Shown: one piece after another, positions 25,128-33,644 of the stretch
Layout: each line of letters opens with the position of its first letter
Numbering within the stretch: the first letter of the stretch is position 1
NCBI GenBank assembly: GCA_041821265.1
Contig: JBGUEQ010000014.1
Span: forward strand, 29,195 to 93,194
Source: Lachnotalea sp041821265
GTDB taxonomy: Bacteria > Bacillota > Clostridia > Lachnospirales > Lachnospiraceae
Direction of reading: 5' to 3'
DNA: 64,000 nucleotides
Translations under genes and position numbers: made by a program
Notes under the pieces: generated by a model
Told to the model about the DNA's origin: nothing
The model's database searches: none
What the model saw: only the letters and a program-made list of their open reading frames with translations

Positions 25128-26305
25128 TGAAGGAAAAGAGACTATCATATTTAGAGGGATTACGAGGCTTGGCTGCTATTATGGTATTTCTTTGCCATTT
25201 TGGCTACGCCTTTTACAATGCATTATATAGTACAAAACTATCTCAAGCACACTTGCCGGGTAATTTAGATGTACTGATCGCAGTGTCACCACTTAATGTG
25301 CTGTATAATGGCAAAGTTGCAGTTCGAATATTTTTTCTTTTATGTGGATATGTTATTTGCATTAAATTTTTTCAGACCGGTGAAAAAAAATATTTAGTCA
25401 ATGGAGCAATTAAAAGGTACTTTCGATTGGTAGTTCCCATATTTGTAATAGAGTTTATTACGTATTTATTAATGAAAATAGGAGCATATCATAACAGCGT
25501 TGCAGCAACGATTGCCAATTCATTTGGTTGGTTTGGCACATTTAATAATACATTTGAACCAAGCTTTCTGGGAATGCTGAAAGAAGCATTTTATACTAGC
25601 TTTTTTGCACAAGCCAAGCAATATAATAATCTTTTGTGGATTATTAAGTATGAGTTTATTGGCTCGTTAATCGTATATTTATTATTATATATTACAGGTA
25701 AGTGGAAATATAGAGATGTATTATATGTCTTATTAATTATTCTTTGCATTAGAAATGATTACGTATGTATTTTTATTGGAATGCTGATGTGTGATGTGAT
25801 GCAGAATCAAGCAGTGTGGATTGCTAAATTATGCAGGAATAAATTCGTTCTACTTATGTCGATTATATTCGGCATATTTCTTGCAACATATCCTGCATTG
25901 GGCGTAAATTTGGAGCATACACTGTATCGTTTTCTAGGTGTACCAAGAGTTATTATTTTCTATGATATTGGTACTGCATTATTATTTTGGGCGTTACTTA
26001 ATATCTCGCGATTACAGAAAATAATGAATGCAAGAAGTTTAAATTTCTTAGGAAAATATAGTTTTGGAATTTATCTGGTTCATTTTCCTATTATAGCAAC
26101 ATTCTCGTCTTGGTTTTTAGTTGAGTTAAATGACATTCTGGATTATAATGTAATTATGTTGATTGATTTTGTACTGACGGTACCAATGGTGTTGTTTTTT
26201 GCGATACTATTTACAAAGTATATAGAACCCCTTGGTGAAAGACTTGCTAATTTTATGGCAGATAAGATAATGGTTAGATATCTGGAAGTTAAAAGGATGA
26301 AATAA
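25127..26305 (+). CDS. Acyltransferase 3 family membrane protein
   Basis: A 392-residue integral membrane O-acyltransferase. It has about ten helices and the family N-terminus SYLEGLRGLAAIMVFLCHFGYAF, with the conserved R and catalytic-type His in helix 1. VRIFFLLCGYVICIKFF and YSFGIYLVHFPI occur further on. These proteins move acetyl or similar groups onto extracytoplasmic sugars, which fits the neighbouring GT-C genes. Either TTG at 25124 or the ATG at 25127 can be the start; the ATG forms a TGATG overlap with the previous stop. Acceptor unknown. Confidence 0.85.
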   Translation: MKEKRLSYLEGLRGLAAIMVFLCHFGYAFYNALYSTKLSQAHLPGNLDVLIAVSPLNVLYNGKVAVRIFFLLCGYVICIKFFQTGEKKYLVNGAIKRYFRLVVPIFVIEFITYLLMKIGAYHNSVAATIANSFGWFGTFNNTFEPSFLGMLKEAFYTSFFAQAKQYNNLLWIIKYEFIGSLIVYLLLYITGKWKYRDVLYVLLIILCIRNDYVCIFIGMLMCDVMQNQAVWIAKLCRNKFVLLMSIIFGIFLATYPALGVNLEHTLYRFLGVPRVIIFYDIGTALLFWALLNISRLQKIMNARSLNFLGKYSFGIYLVHFPIIATFSSWFLVELNDILDYNVIMLIDFVLTVPMVLFFAILFTKYIEPLGERLANFMADKIMVRYLEVKRMK

Positions 26306-26306
26306 A

Positions 26307-27389
26307 ATGAACAATAAACTGCAAGTGAAGAACAGAATTGGCTGGATTGATATCGCAAAAGCAATAGGAATTTTAGTTGTGTTAATAAACCATGCAGAGT
26401 TACATTTGGGATTTGTGACTTTTTTGGGCGGTATGTTTTATATGCCTGTATTTTTTGTACTTTCAGGTTATACCTTTAAGAATCATAGTGAGGAATCCAT
26501 TCGTTCCTTTATTATGAACAAAGCAAAACGTTTATTGGTTCCATATGCATGCTTTCAAGTTGTTTTGATAGGTTTATTCACAATGATAAATGTCATAAAG
26601 AGACAATCCGTAGGACAAATATTATATTCAATTGTAGGTGCAGTCTATTCACGAAATACACTATTTGCAAAGGCTTCTGATACATTAGTAACAGTACCGA
26701 CTAACACGATTGATTTGATGACAGGACTTAGTGGACCGCTCTGGTTTCTTACAGCTTTATTTGTAACCTTGGTTATATACAAATTTATATTAACTGTTTC
26801 AAATGGTAGCGCTAAAAGAGAATGGTTATATCTTGGTATTAGTATATTTATTGGAATTATGTTTAAATATATGTGCCCCATTCTATTACCGTGGAGTATC
26901 GATAGTGCTTTCGTAAGTGTAGGATTTATTCACTGTGGAAGAATGATGAAAAAAGAAAATATAATACAAAAGTTATATCGTGCACCGCACTACATTTTGG
27001 GGATAATAGCAGTTTTTGTAGTTTTATCATATATAAATGGAATCGTTAATATGTCAATAAGAGATTTTGGGAAATCGGTACTTATTTATTTAGTAGTTGG
27101 GAGTGTAGGCTCGTTATTAGTGATGCTTATATCGAAGGCTATCGAAGAATATACAAAGATAATAAATCAAATATTAGAAATGATTGGAAGACACACAATT
27201 GGAATTTTAGCTTTTCATTTAATCATATTTGGTATCATACAGTCTGTTTTTGTGATTTTGCAACTTTCCGATGGTATGATAGAAAAAAGTATCAAAATTA
27301 TAGCATCTGTAGTAATATTAGTACCGACAGATTGGTTTATACAGAAGAATCTGCCGTTCGTTTATGGAATAATGAGGAGAAGTGAATGA
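26307..27389 (+). CDS. Acyltransferase 3 family membrane protein (fucose 4-O-acetylase-like)
   Basis: A 360-residue polytopic protein of COG3594 type. It opens with IGWIDIAKAIGILVVLINHAEL (conserved D, K and catalytic-type His), then GGMFYMPVFFVLSGYTFK and SGPLWFLTALFVTLVIYKF. It differs in sequence from the acyltransferase just upstream, so the locus may place two acyl groups. The ATG lies 1 bp after the previous stop, and the next gene overlaps by 4 bp. The family name comes from fucose acetylation in some bacteria, which is notable beside a GDP-fucose gene, but specificity is not readable here. Confidence 0.83.
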   Translation: MNNKLQVKNRIGWIDIAKAIGILVVLINHAELHLGFVTFLGGMFYMPVFFVLSGYTFKNHSEESIRSFIMNKAKRLLVPYACFQVVLIGLFTMINVIKRQSVGQILYSIVGAVYSRNTLFAKASDTLVTVPTNTIDLMTGLSGPLWFLTALFVTLVIYKFILTVSNGSAKREWLYLGISIFIGIMFKYMCPILLPWSIDSAFVSVGFIHCGRMMKKENIIQKLYRAPHYILGIIAVFVVLSYINGIVNMSIRDFGKSVLIYLVVGSVGSLLVMLISKAIEEYTKIINQILEMIGRHTIGILAFHLIIFGIIQSVFVILQLSDGMIEKSIKIIASVVILVPTDWFIQKNLPFVYGIMRRSE

Positions 27390-29179
27390 AAAATGATACA
27401 ATAAAAAGGCTTGAAAAGGTTATAAGCGTCATTTTAGTTGCGGCGATTTTACTATGGTTTTTTCCGTTTATAACCAAAGGGATTGATGTTCAAGACACCT
27501 GCTCTTATCTTACAAAATATAAGTATATATTTGATAAAAATGTTAAAGTGAATGAATTGTTTTATTTGTTCGGGGAGGTGATAGGAGGCATTATTTATCA
27601 TATTATGCCGAGTCACCAAGTGCTTGCGCTAAACGTAGCAAGTTGGGCTTGCTATACAGCTACTGCACTTTTGATTTATGTTTATCTTAAAAATTACATA
27701 CCACCTATTCCATTATTAGCATCTGTATTGGTTGGAAGCTTTTTTGGAATTACGTGGGTTCACTGTTTAAACTGGAATGCAATAAGTATGCTATTACAGA
27801 CGATTGGCTTAATTGTTTTGATGAAAGGGATTATTAAAGATAGTAATAAACTTATTCTTGTTAGTGGTATCTTATTTGCTGCAAATGCGTTTGTTCGACT
27901 GCCCAATATATTACAATTGGCATTGGTGTGCGTTGTCTTTTGGAATTATTTTATACCAGATCAAGATTTGAATAAAGCAATTAGCAAAAGTTTATGGATG
28001 GTACTTGGTGGTATAATAGGTGCAGCAGCCAGCATGATAGCAGCAATTGGAATACTCGGATATGATAAATTTTCAGATGATATTTTAATGCTTACTTCAG
28101 TTGGAGGAGGTGAAAAATCTTCTCACGGGTTGGTAAGAATTGTTTCTTTATTCTACAGAGGTATGCTACAAGGTGCAGGAAATTGGTTACAATATGGAGC
28201 AATTCTCATTTTGATAGCAATTGTTATTGCAGCAATGCAAAAGCAATTCATGAAAACTTCAACTATAGTTATAAAAGGCATAAGTATAATAGGAATCGGG
28301 GTAGCATCAATACTAGGCGTATCGTTGGGATTAAAGGCAGACTTAATTGATGTTCATGTGTTTGTAGCATTTGGCGCAATCGCATTAGGTATCATTGGAA
28401 CATTTTATTATGCAAAAAAGAATATTATTTTTAGTGATATGTGTCTTGCTACGGTTATAATTGAAGTGGTACTTACCATTGGAACAGATACAGGATCTGC
28501 ATATTATAGAGTTTACATGGGATTGCCTTTAGCAATGATGGTTTGCATATTGATAAAATTAAAAAAAGAGTTATTATTATATAAGGAAAAGAAATATACA
28601 ACCTTAACAGAATTTAAAAAAATCAAAGGGAAGAATAAGTGGATTGTGCCGGTTGGAATTATGGTATGCTTGGTTACTTCAGTTTTTTCGGTTATGTATC
28701 CTTTGGCAGCAGGATATCAGTATGCGACTACATTTGTGTATCATGATAGTGAAAATAAATATTTAGTACAAGGAATCAAGGCAAAAGAATTTGCAGGTTT
28801 GAAGACTTCGGTGCAACGTGCGCAGCTCTTAGATCGATTGTTAGATTTGTTAGAGCCTTATCAAGATTATGAACTTCTACAGCTTGGAAGTTTCAACGTA
28901 GGCAGTGTTATGACAGATATGAAACCATTCTTTGACAGCTCATGGCCAGATCTTGAGTATCTTACAATGGATCGATTCAATAGCCAACTTGCCAAAGGGA
29001 TAGAGGTAGGTAATTATCCGGTCATTGTACTTGGTGATATGAACCAGGATAAAAGCGGATTTTGGAATATGGAGAAGTATCAGGCGGCAATCAAACTTGG
29101 TGAAAGCGATTTATACACCAAATTATATGCAGATGAATGGTATGTCATTTATGTACCTAGAATGAACTATTTACAGTAA
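27386..29179 (+). CDS. Large polytopic membrane protein, probable GT-C-type glycosyltransferase
   Basis: A 597-residue protein with about 11-12 membrane helices and a soluble C-terminal domain of about 140 residues (from about 450). An early extracellular loop holds KGIDVQDTCSYLTKYKY, whose paired Asp residues recall the acidic motif of GT-C transferases. The outer C-terminal domain includes YPVIVLGDMNQDKSG and ends in a YADEWYVIYVP strand. No family was recognised with certainty. ATGA overlap with the acyltransferase gene places it in the glycan operon, where it is the last gene. Alternative roles are polymerase or ligase of the glycan. Confidence 0.65.
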   Translation: MKNDTIKRLEKVISVILVAAILLWFFPFITKGIDVQDTCSYLTKYKYIFDKNVKVNELFYLFGEVIGGIIYHIMPSHQVLALNVASWACYTATALLIYVYLKNYIPPIPLLASVLVGSFFGITWVHCLNWNAISMLLQTIGLIVLMKGIIKDSNKLILVSGILFAANAFVRLPNILQLALVCVVFWNYFIPDQDLNKAISKSLWMVLGGIIGAAASMIAAIGILGYDKFSDDILMLTSVGGGEKSSHGLVRIVSLFYRGMLQGAGNWLQYGAILILIAIVIAAMQKQFMKTSTIVIKGISIIGIGVASILGVSLGLKADLIDVHVFVAFGAIALGIIGTFYYAKKNIIFSDMCLATVIIEVVLTIGTDTGSAYYRVYMGLPLAMMVCILIKLKKELLLYKEKKYTTLTEFKKIKGKNKWIVPVGIMVCLVTSVFSVMYPLAAGYQYATTFVYHDSENKYLVQGIKAKEFAGLKTSVQRAQLLDRLLDLLEPYQDYELLQLGSFNVGSVMTDMKPFFDSSWPDLEYLTMDRFNSQLAKGIEVGNYPVIVLGDMNQDKSGFWNMEKYQAAIKLGESDLYTKLYADEWYVIYVPRMNYLQ

Positions 29180-29182
29180 TAA

Positions 29183-29209
29183 CAAAATGAATGTTATATA
29201 TTCATTTTG
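29183..29209 (+). terminator. Candidate terminator of the glycan operon
   Basis: CAAAATGAAT and its exact complement around a 7-nt loop, starting 3 bp after the stop. The T-tail is short (TTTTG), so termination may be weak. Confidence 0.45.
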
Positions 29210-29241
29210 CTAAATATATAAAGATGAAAGGAATTAATAAA

Positions 29242-29616
29242 ATGAAAAAAGCAATTTGTACAGACAAAGCACCAGCAGCAATCGGACCATATTCACAGGC
29301 AATAGAAGTAAACACAATGGTATATACATCGGGAGTTATTCCTGTAGTGCCAGCAACAGGTGAAATTCCAGAAGGCGTAGAAGCACAGGCAACTCAGGTT
29401 TTTGTTAATATGGTAAATTTATTACAAGAAGCAGGAACTTGCATTGAAAATGTTGTTAAGACAACCGTATTTATTAAAGATATGAATGACTTTGGCAAAA
29501 TTAATGAAATTTATGCAAAATATTTTACAGGAATATTTCCAGCTAGATCTTGTGTAGAAGTTGCAAGACTTCCTAAAGATGTACTTTTAGAAGTAGAAGC
29601 GATTGCAACGAAATAG
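29242..29616 (+). CDS. ridA: RidA family enamine/imine deaminase
   Basis: A 124-residue cytoplasmic protein of the YjgF/YER057c/UK114 family, which removes reactive 2-aminoacrylate-type enamines. Hallmarks are AAIGPYSQAIEV at the N-terminus, MVYTSGVIPVVP, and the C-terminal PARSCVEVARLPKDVLLEVEA, where Arg binds the substrate carboxylate. The ATG at 29242 has AAAGGA 10 nt upstream and matches the family's usual MKK start; an in-frame extension of 17 codons is not supported. It is probably a stand-alone gene. Confidence 0.93.
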   Translation: MKKAICTDKAPAAIGPYSQAIEVNTMVYTSGVIPVVPATGEIPEGVEAQATQVFVNMVNLLQEAGTCIENVVKTTVFIKDMNDFGKINEIYAKYFTGIFPARSCVEVARLPKDVLLEVEAIATK

Positions 29617-29680
29617 AACAAGCAGAGGAAATATGATTTATGAGATGAATATAAATATTTTCTTAAATAATAAAAATATC

Positions 29681-29709
29681 TTTTCATATATTAGGATATG
29701 AGTTATAAT
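29681..29709 (+). promoter_or_regulatory. Candidate promoter of the HPr-like gene
   Basis: TATAAT at 29704-29709 is a perfect -10. A weak -35 (TTTTCA, 29681) stands 17 nt upstream. The start codon is 66 bp downstream. Confidence 0.45.
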
Positions 29710-29774
29710 GGCGGTAGGTAAAATCTTATATCATATCTGCTAAAATAATTAAGAGGCAGGAAAGAGAGGTATTT

Positions 29775-30008
29775 ATGAAAGTTCAAAATATCAAAGATGT
29801 AGACAAATTCTTTAAGGTTGTAGATAGCTGCGCTGGCAGAGTAGAGTTGGTAACAGGTGAGGGTGATAGATTAAATCTTAAATCAAAGCTTTCACAATAT
29901 GTTTCTATGGCAAATATTTTTTCTGATGGCGAAATTGCAGAATTAGAAATTATCGCATATGAGAAAGAGGATATTGATAAAATTGTATCCTTTATGATTA
30001 ATGGCTAA
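29775..30008 (+). CDS. Small HPr-like protein lacking the phospho-histidine
   Basis: A 77-residue cytoplasmic protein whose pattern follows the HPr fold: RVELVTGEGDRLNLKS corresponds to strand and serine-loop positions, QYVSMANIF to the following helix, and AELEIIAYEKEDIDKIV to the last strand and helix. No histidine occurs anywhere in the protein, so the PEP-dependent phosphotransfer site of HPr is absent. A Ser in NLKSKLS lies where HPr kinase acts on true HPr. It has its own promoter and terminator and AGAGAGG ahead of the ATG. A regulatory role is possible; the family call is from pattern only. Confidence 0.55.
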   Translation: MKVQNIKDVDKFFKVVDSCAGRVELVTGEGDRLNLKSKLSQYVSMANIFSDGEIAELEIIAYEKEDIDKIVSFMING

Positions 30009-30020
30009 ATTAAAATGACT

Positions 30021-30050
30021 ATAGGAAGTTCGAGTGAACTTCCTATTTTT
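30021..30050 (+). terminator. Rho-independent terminator of the HPr-like gene
   Basis: A perfect 11-bp stem (ATAGGAAGTTC and complement) with a GAGT loop and a TTTT tail, 13 bp after the stop codon. Confidence 0.85.
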
Positions 30051-30170
30051 ACGCAAGTAGATGGATAGAAGCATCTGTTTGAGGAAGAGAACAATAATGA
30101 TTTGATACCTGTAAACGCGAGGTGCTTAGTATAGTATAATTGGATAGAAGGAAGAAATTGAGGATACAAG

Positions 30171-31196
30171 ATGAGTAATACAAAGAAAGCGGATATATTA
30201 TTCTGTAGCATGGTTTTGATTCATATGGGAGTGATGCTTGGGTTTCGTTTTTCAACGATAAAGATTAATATATCAACAAACCAAAGTTTAATACTAAGCC
30301 AATTGCTTATATTAACACCAGTTGCCATTTATTTGATCATTACTAAAACAAATCCGATAAAATTAATTCGATTTAAGAGAATAGATTTTGCCACAATACT
30401 TATGGTTATTTTATTAACGATATTGATCATGCCACTGATAACATTTGTCAATGCTTTATCAATGTTATATTCAGAAAATATAGTTACAAATCTTTCGAGT
30501 GAAATGACGGGTAACCCATTTTTAGTTAATTTGATTTTAATGGCAGTGATTCCGGCAATTAGTGAAGAGTTTGTTTTTCGTGGAGTATTGTTTCATACAT
30601 ATCGAAAGAGCAGTGTGTTATATGGGGCAATCATTAGTGGAATTGTATTCGGATTAATGCATATGAATTTCAACCAATTTTCGTATGCATTTGTATTAGG
30701 AATTATATTTGCACTGATTTTAGAAGCTACGGGAAGTATTTTTGCTACGATGCTAGCACATTTTATTATTAACGGAAACAGCGTAGTATTGATGTCTATG
30801 TCAGGTAAACTTTTGAATGCACTAGGACAGGGAAGTGATCAGGCCACTTTACAAAGCCAGATGACTCCACAATATTTGATGATGGTAGCCGCAGTCTACG
30901 GAATGATTTCAATAGTAACAACCGCCTTAGCAATAGGGGTATATATTTGGTTAGTGAAACATTGCAATAGAGTGAATCATATGAAAGCCGTTATTGCAAT
31001 AAGAACAGGCGAGAACAGGTTTGATATTAGAAAAGCAATTAGTATTTGGCTTATTGTAGGTGTAATTGCTTGTGTAACCTTTATGTTTTATTATGAAATA
31101 AATCAATCTGATGTAAGCCAAAATTCTCAAGTAGAGCAAAATATAGATAGCGTCGAAGACAATTCCATACAAATTGCTCCATTTATAATTTCATAA
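30171..31196 (+). CDS. CPBP-family intramembrane metalloprotease
   Basis: A 341-residue membrane protein with about nine helices, from the CAAX protease and bacteriocin-processing (Abi) family. The first catalytic motif is SEEFVFRGVLFHTYR (EExxxR), the second FGLMHMNFNQF, and the third the LAHFIINGNS helix; these supply the Glu and His residues of the active site. A charged C-terminal extension of about 50 residues ends in a final helix and acidic tail. TTGAGGAT precedes the ATG. It is monocistronic, so its substrate (prenylated peptide, bacteriocin or anti-sigma factor) cannot be guessed from context. Confidence 0.88.
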   Translation: MSNTKKADILFCSMVLIHMGVMLGFRFSTIKINISTNQSLILSQLLILTPVAIYLIITKTNPIKLIRFKRIDFATILMVILLTILIMPLITFVNALSMLYSENIVTNLSSEMTGNPFLVNLILMAVIPAISEEFVFRGVLFHTYRKSSVLYGAIISGIVFGLMHMNFNQFSYAFVLGIIFALILEATGSIFATMLAHFIINGNSVVLMSMSGKLLNALGQGSDQATLQSQMTPQYLMMVAAVYGMISIVTTALAIGVYIWLVKHCNRVNHMKAVIAIRTGENRFDIRKAISIWLIVGVIACVTFMFYYEINQSDVSQNSQVEQNIDSVEDNSIQIAPFIIS

Positions 31197-31224
31197 AAAC
31201 AATAAAATTAAAATGTGTAAAGAC

Positions 31225-31259
31225 AAATTGCCTCCTGTTTCTATAACAGGAGGCAATTT
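31225..31259. terminator. Shared terminator between convergent genes
   Basis: A perfect 15-bp stem (AAATTGCCTCCTGTT and complement) with a 5-nt loop between the converging protease and YjfB genes. T-rich sequence on the minus side suits the yjfB-like gene best. Confidence 0.75.
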
Positions 31260-31292
31260 AAGTTCGGGATGAGCCTAAGTAAAAGAACACAT

Positions 31293-31484
31293 CTAAATCG
31301 TAATATCAATATTAGCGCCAACACCATCTGGTGAAATAGAAGGTGCAGGTACATTGCTTATCATATCTGAAATATTTGATGATATATCATCGGACATATC
31401 AAGTGACTTACCAAGTAATGCAACACCAACATCGCTCATAACTTTGTTCTGACTAAGAGCCATAGACAATGAAGCAATATCCAT
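31293..31484 (-). CDS. YjfB-family putative motility protein
   Basis: A 63-residue protein matching the YjfB family: MDIASLSMALSQNKVMSDVG at the N-terminus, then a helical GVALLGKSLD region and a polar, Pro/Ser-rich C-terminus. The family occurs in flagellated Firmicutes and has been linked to motility by regulon membership. On the minus strand AGGGAG lies 7 nt before this ATG; the 12-codon upstream extension is not needed. It is a single gene without flagellar neighbours in this window. Confidence 0.75.
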   Translation of the reverse strand: MDIASLSMALSQNKVMSDVGVALLGKSLDMSDDISSNISDMISNVPAPSISPDGVGANIDITI

Positions 31485-31641
31485 AATAATCTCCCTTCTT
31501 GATTTGTAATATAATTTCAATATACTATAATTCTACCAATAAAGCTATTAAATATTTCTTAAAACTACATTGCAAAATTCAACTATATAATTAGAAGTAA
31601 ATATGTAAAAATCTAACATGTTTACTAATTAAATATATTAA

Positions 31642-31670
31642 TTGAAAAAAATTACCAAGTTTGTTATACT
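31642..31670 (+). promoter_or_regulatory. Sigma-A promoter of the WecG/TagA-like gene
   Basis: TTGAAA at 31642-31647, a 17-nt spacer and TATACT at 31665-31670, a near-consensus arrangement about 95 bp before the ATG. Confidence 0.65.
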
Positions 31671-31764
31671 AGATTGAATTGTAATTGTGGATATATTTTA
31701 ACAAAATATAATTTGGTAATATGGGAGATTGCGTATTCCATTTTAAAACTGACAAGGTGAGTGT

Positions 31765-32448
31765 ATGGAAAATAAATTAAGTGTATTAGGCATAGAAATT
31801 GATAATTATTTAACTGCAAATAGTAATGACTTGATTGATGAATATTTAGGCAATGATTGCATGAATACTATTAGTATTATACAAATATCTACGTTGTTAC
31901 GAGCGGTGGAAGATAGTGAATTTAAAGAATACATTGAGCAAATGGATTTAACTGTAGTAGGTGATAGATTCATTTTAGAATATACTGGTCTAACAGATAA
32001 ACAAAAGCTTCAAGAAGCGGAAGATGGACAATTTCTAATACAGTTTTTTGAAAATGTAATTCAAAGTAAGAAAACAATTTATATATTAGGAGAAAAAGAT
32101 CAATATATAGATAAATATATGAAATCATTAACGAAGTGTTATTTTGGGCTTAATATTGCTGGAAAATATGCCATTAGTGGTTATGAACAAGATTGGGATT
32201 CTATCGTAAATGAAATTAACAGTGTATCTCCTGATGTGATCATATCGATACTTGATTCACCGTTTCAGGAAAAGTTTGTAAATAAAAATAAGAATAAAAT
32301 CAGTGCAAAAGTCTGGATTGGTTTGGGCGATGACGTTCAATTTGCAGAGATTACATTGAAGAATAATTGGCTTAGTAAATTAATTGATAAGAAGATTCTT
32401 TCTAGTAAAATAAAAAAATATGAGATTGAAAAAGGTGATAGAGTGTGA
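31765..32448 (+). CDS. Divergent WecG/TagA/CpsF-family (GT26-like) protein
   Basis: A 227-residue protein following the layout of N-acetylmannosaminyl transferases: an early beta segment (LSVLGIEIDNYL), SIIQISTLLRAV where the family has its residue-lined helix, TIYILGEKDQYIDKYM, the NIAGKYAISGY turn, and SPDVIISILDSPFQEKFV in place of the usual PDIL-GLG-PKQE block. The family's PDG motif, with its catalytic Asp, is replaced by LTVVGDRF. It may therefore be inactive or act differently. It has its own promoter, AAGGTGA RBS, and no glycan genes adjacent. Confidence 0.6.
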   Translation: MENKLSVLGIEIDNYLTANSNDLIDEYLGNDCMNTISIIQISTLLRAVEDSEFKEYIEQMDLTVVGDRFILEYTGLTDKQKLQEAEDGQFLIQFFENVIQSKKTIYILGEKDQYIDKYMKSLTKCYFGLNIAGKYAISGYEQDWDSIVNEINSVSPDVIISILDSPFQEKFVNKNKNKISAKVWIGLGDDVQFAEITLKNNWLSKLIDKKILSSKIKKYEIEKGDRV

Positions 32449-32494
32449 TGAGGCATTCAGCATTTACTGTCATGTATGAATTATTCAAGAATGC

Positions 32495-32526
32495 TGGTAG
32501 ATGTAAACGTTTGTGTACATCTACCA
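32495..32526 (+). other. Perfect hairpin without T-tail
   Basis: TGGTAGATGTA and its exact complement around a 10-nt loop, lying between the WecG-like gene and the YitT gene. There is no T-run, so it is not a typical terminator. It could be a transcript-stabilising or regulatory stem. Confidence 0.5.
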
Positions 32527-32564
32527 TTCTGTGTATATGAGCAAATGCACAAATGGAGGGAAAG

Positions 32565-33425
32565 ATGGATATACCTAGTAACAGACCTATTTATATGGAT
32601 TATTTTTTAATGACTTTGGGAACCTGCCTTATGGCGATTTCTATTAATTCAATATATGATCCCATAACTATGGTTACGGGAGGCTTTACTGGCATAGCAA
32701 TTATAGTAAAAGCCTTTTTCAATATGCCTTTATGGCTTACAAATTTAATATTAAATGTACCAGTTTTTATAATAGGAATAAAAATCAAGGGTTTTAAATT
32801 TCTAGCTAGAACCTTATATTCAACTGGAGCGTTATCTGTTTGGCTTCTTGTTTTACCACGATTTGACATCATGATGGATGATTATATTTTGGCTGCTATT
32901 TTTGGTGGTGTGATATGTGGTGTGGGTATTGGTATGGTATTTCTAGCAAGAGCTACAACCGGTGGAACAGATATGGTGGCAGCATTTATCCAACACTACT
33001 ATAGACATTATTCTATTGCGCAAATATTACAAATCATTGATGCGGCAGTGGTATTAGTAGGAGCATACATATTTGGAATCAATAAGGCATTATATGCAAT
33101 AATTTCTATTTATGTAGTTTCACAAGTGTCGGATGGAATTATGGAAGGGCTTCATTTTTCTAAACTTGCGTATATTATAACGGACAAGCAAGATGAGGTT
33201 GCCAATGCTATCATGACAACTTTAGATAGAGGCGCTACAGGAATAGATGCAACGGGAATGTATTCCTCATCGGAGAAGAAACTATTGTTGTGTGTTGTGT
33301 CTAAAAAAGAGATTGTGCAGGTGAAAGATATTGTTACTAAGATCGATAATTGTGCATTTGTAATTGTGAGTGATGTTCGAGAAGTTTTAGGTGAAGGTTT
33401 TATAGAGTATCGATTTAGCAAATAA
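32565..33425 (+). CDS. YitT family (DUF2179) membrane protein
   Basis: A 286-residue protein with five to six N-terminal membrane helices, including GTCLMAISINSIYDPI and VTGGFTGIAIIVKAFF, then VFLARATTGGTDMVAAFI. A cytoplasmic DUF2179 domain (about 205-286) has RGATGIDATGMYSSSEKKLLLCVV. This is the standard YitT architecture, common in several copies in Firmicutes; transport is suspected but not established. The ATG at 32565 follows GGAGGG. A terminator lies 60 bp downstream. Confidence 0.9.
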   Translation: MDIPSNRPIYMDYFLMTLGTCLMAISINSIYDPITMVTGGFTGIAIIVKAFFNMPLWLTNLILNVPVFIIGIKIKGFKFLARTLYSTGALSVWLLVLPRFDIMMDDYILAAIFGGVICGVGIGMVFLARATTGGTDMVAAFIQHYYRHYSIAQILQIIDAAVVLVGAYIFGINKALYAIISIYVVSQVSDGIMEGLHFSKLAYIITDKQDEVANAIMTTLDRGATGIDATGMYSSSEKKLLLCVVSKKEIVQVKDIVTKIDNCAFVIVSDVREVLGEGFIEYRFSK

Positions 33426-33483
33426 AAACGTTATAATGTACTATTGTGAACTATGTACATTGCAAAAATACGCTATTTTGACA

Positions 33484-33534
33484 AAAATAAAGAGAAAATG
33501 CATAAAAACCACGTATTTCCTCTTTATTTTTTTG
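33484..33534 (+). terminator. Rho-independent terminator of the YitT gene
   Basis: AAATAAAGAG pairs with CTCTTTATTT, and the stem continues with AAAT/ATTT after a one-base bulge. A run of seven Ts follows. Confidence 0.7.
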
Positions 33535-33594
33535 CACTTTTGCATTAAAATAAAGATTAGGTTCATATATATTTAAAATAATTAAAATTTTTAG

Positions 33595-33623
33595 TTGTGA
33601 AAGTTGTATATAAAAAATTATAT
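33595..33623 (+). promoter_or_regulatory. Weak candidate promoter of the CdaR-ftsEX operon
   Basis: TTGTGA at 33595 and TTATAT at 33618 with a 17-nt spacer, 22 bp before the ATG. Two of the six -10 positions differ from consensus. Confidence 0.35.
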
Positions 33624-33644
33624 TAATTTAAAGGAGTCGAGGCA

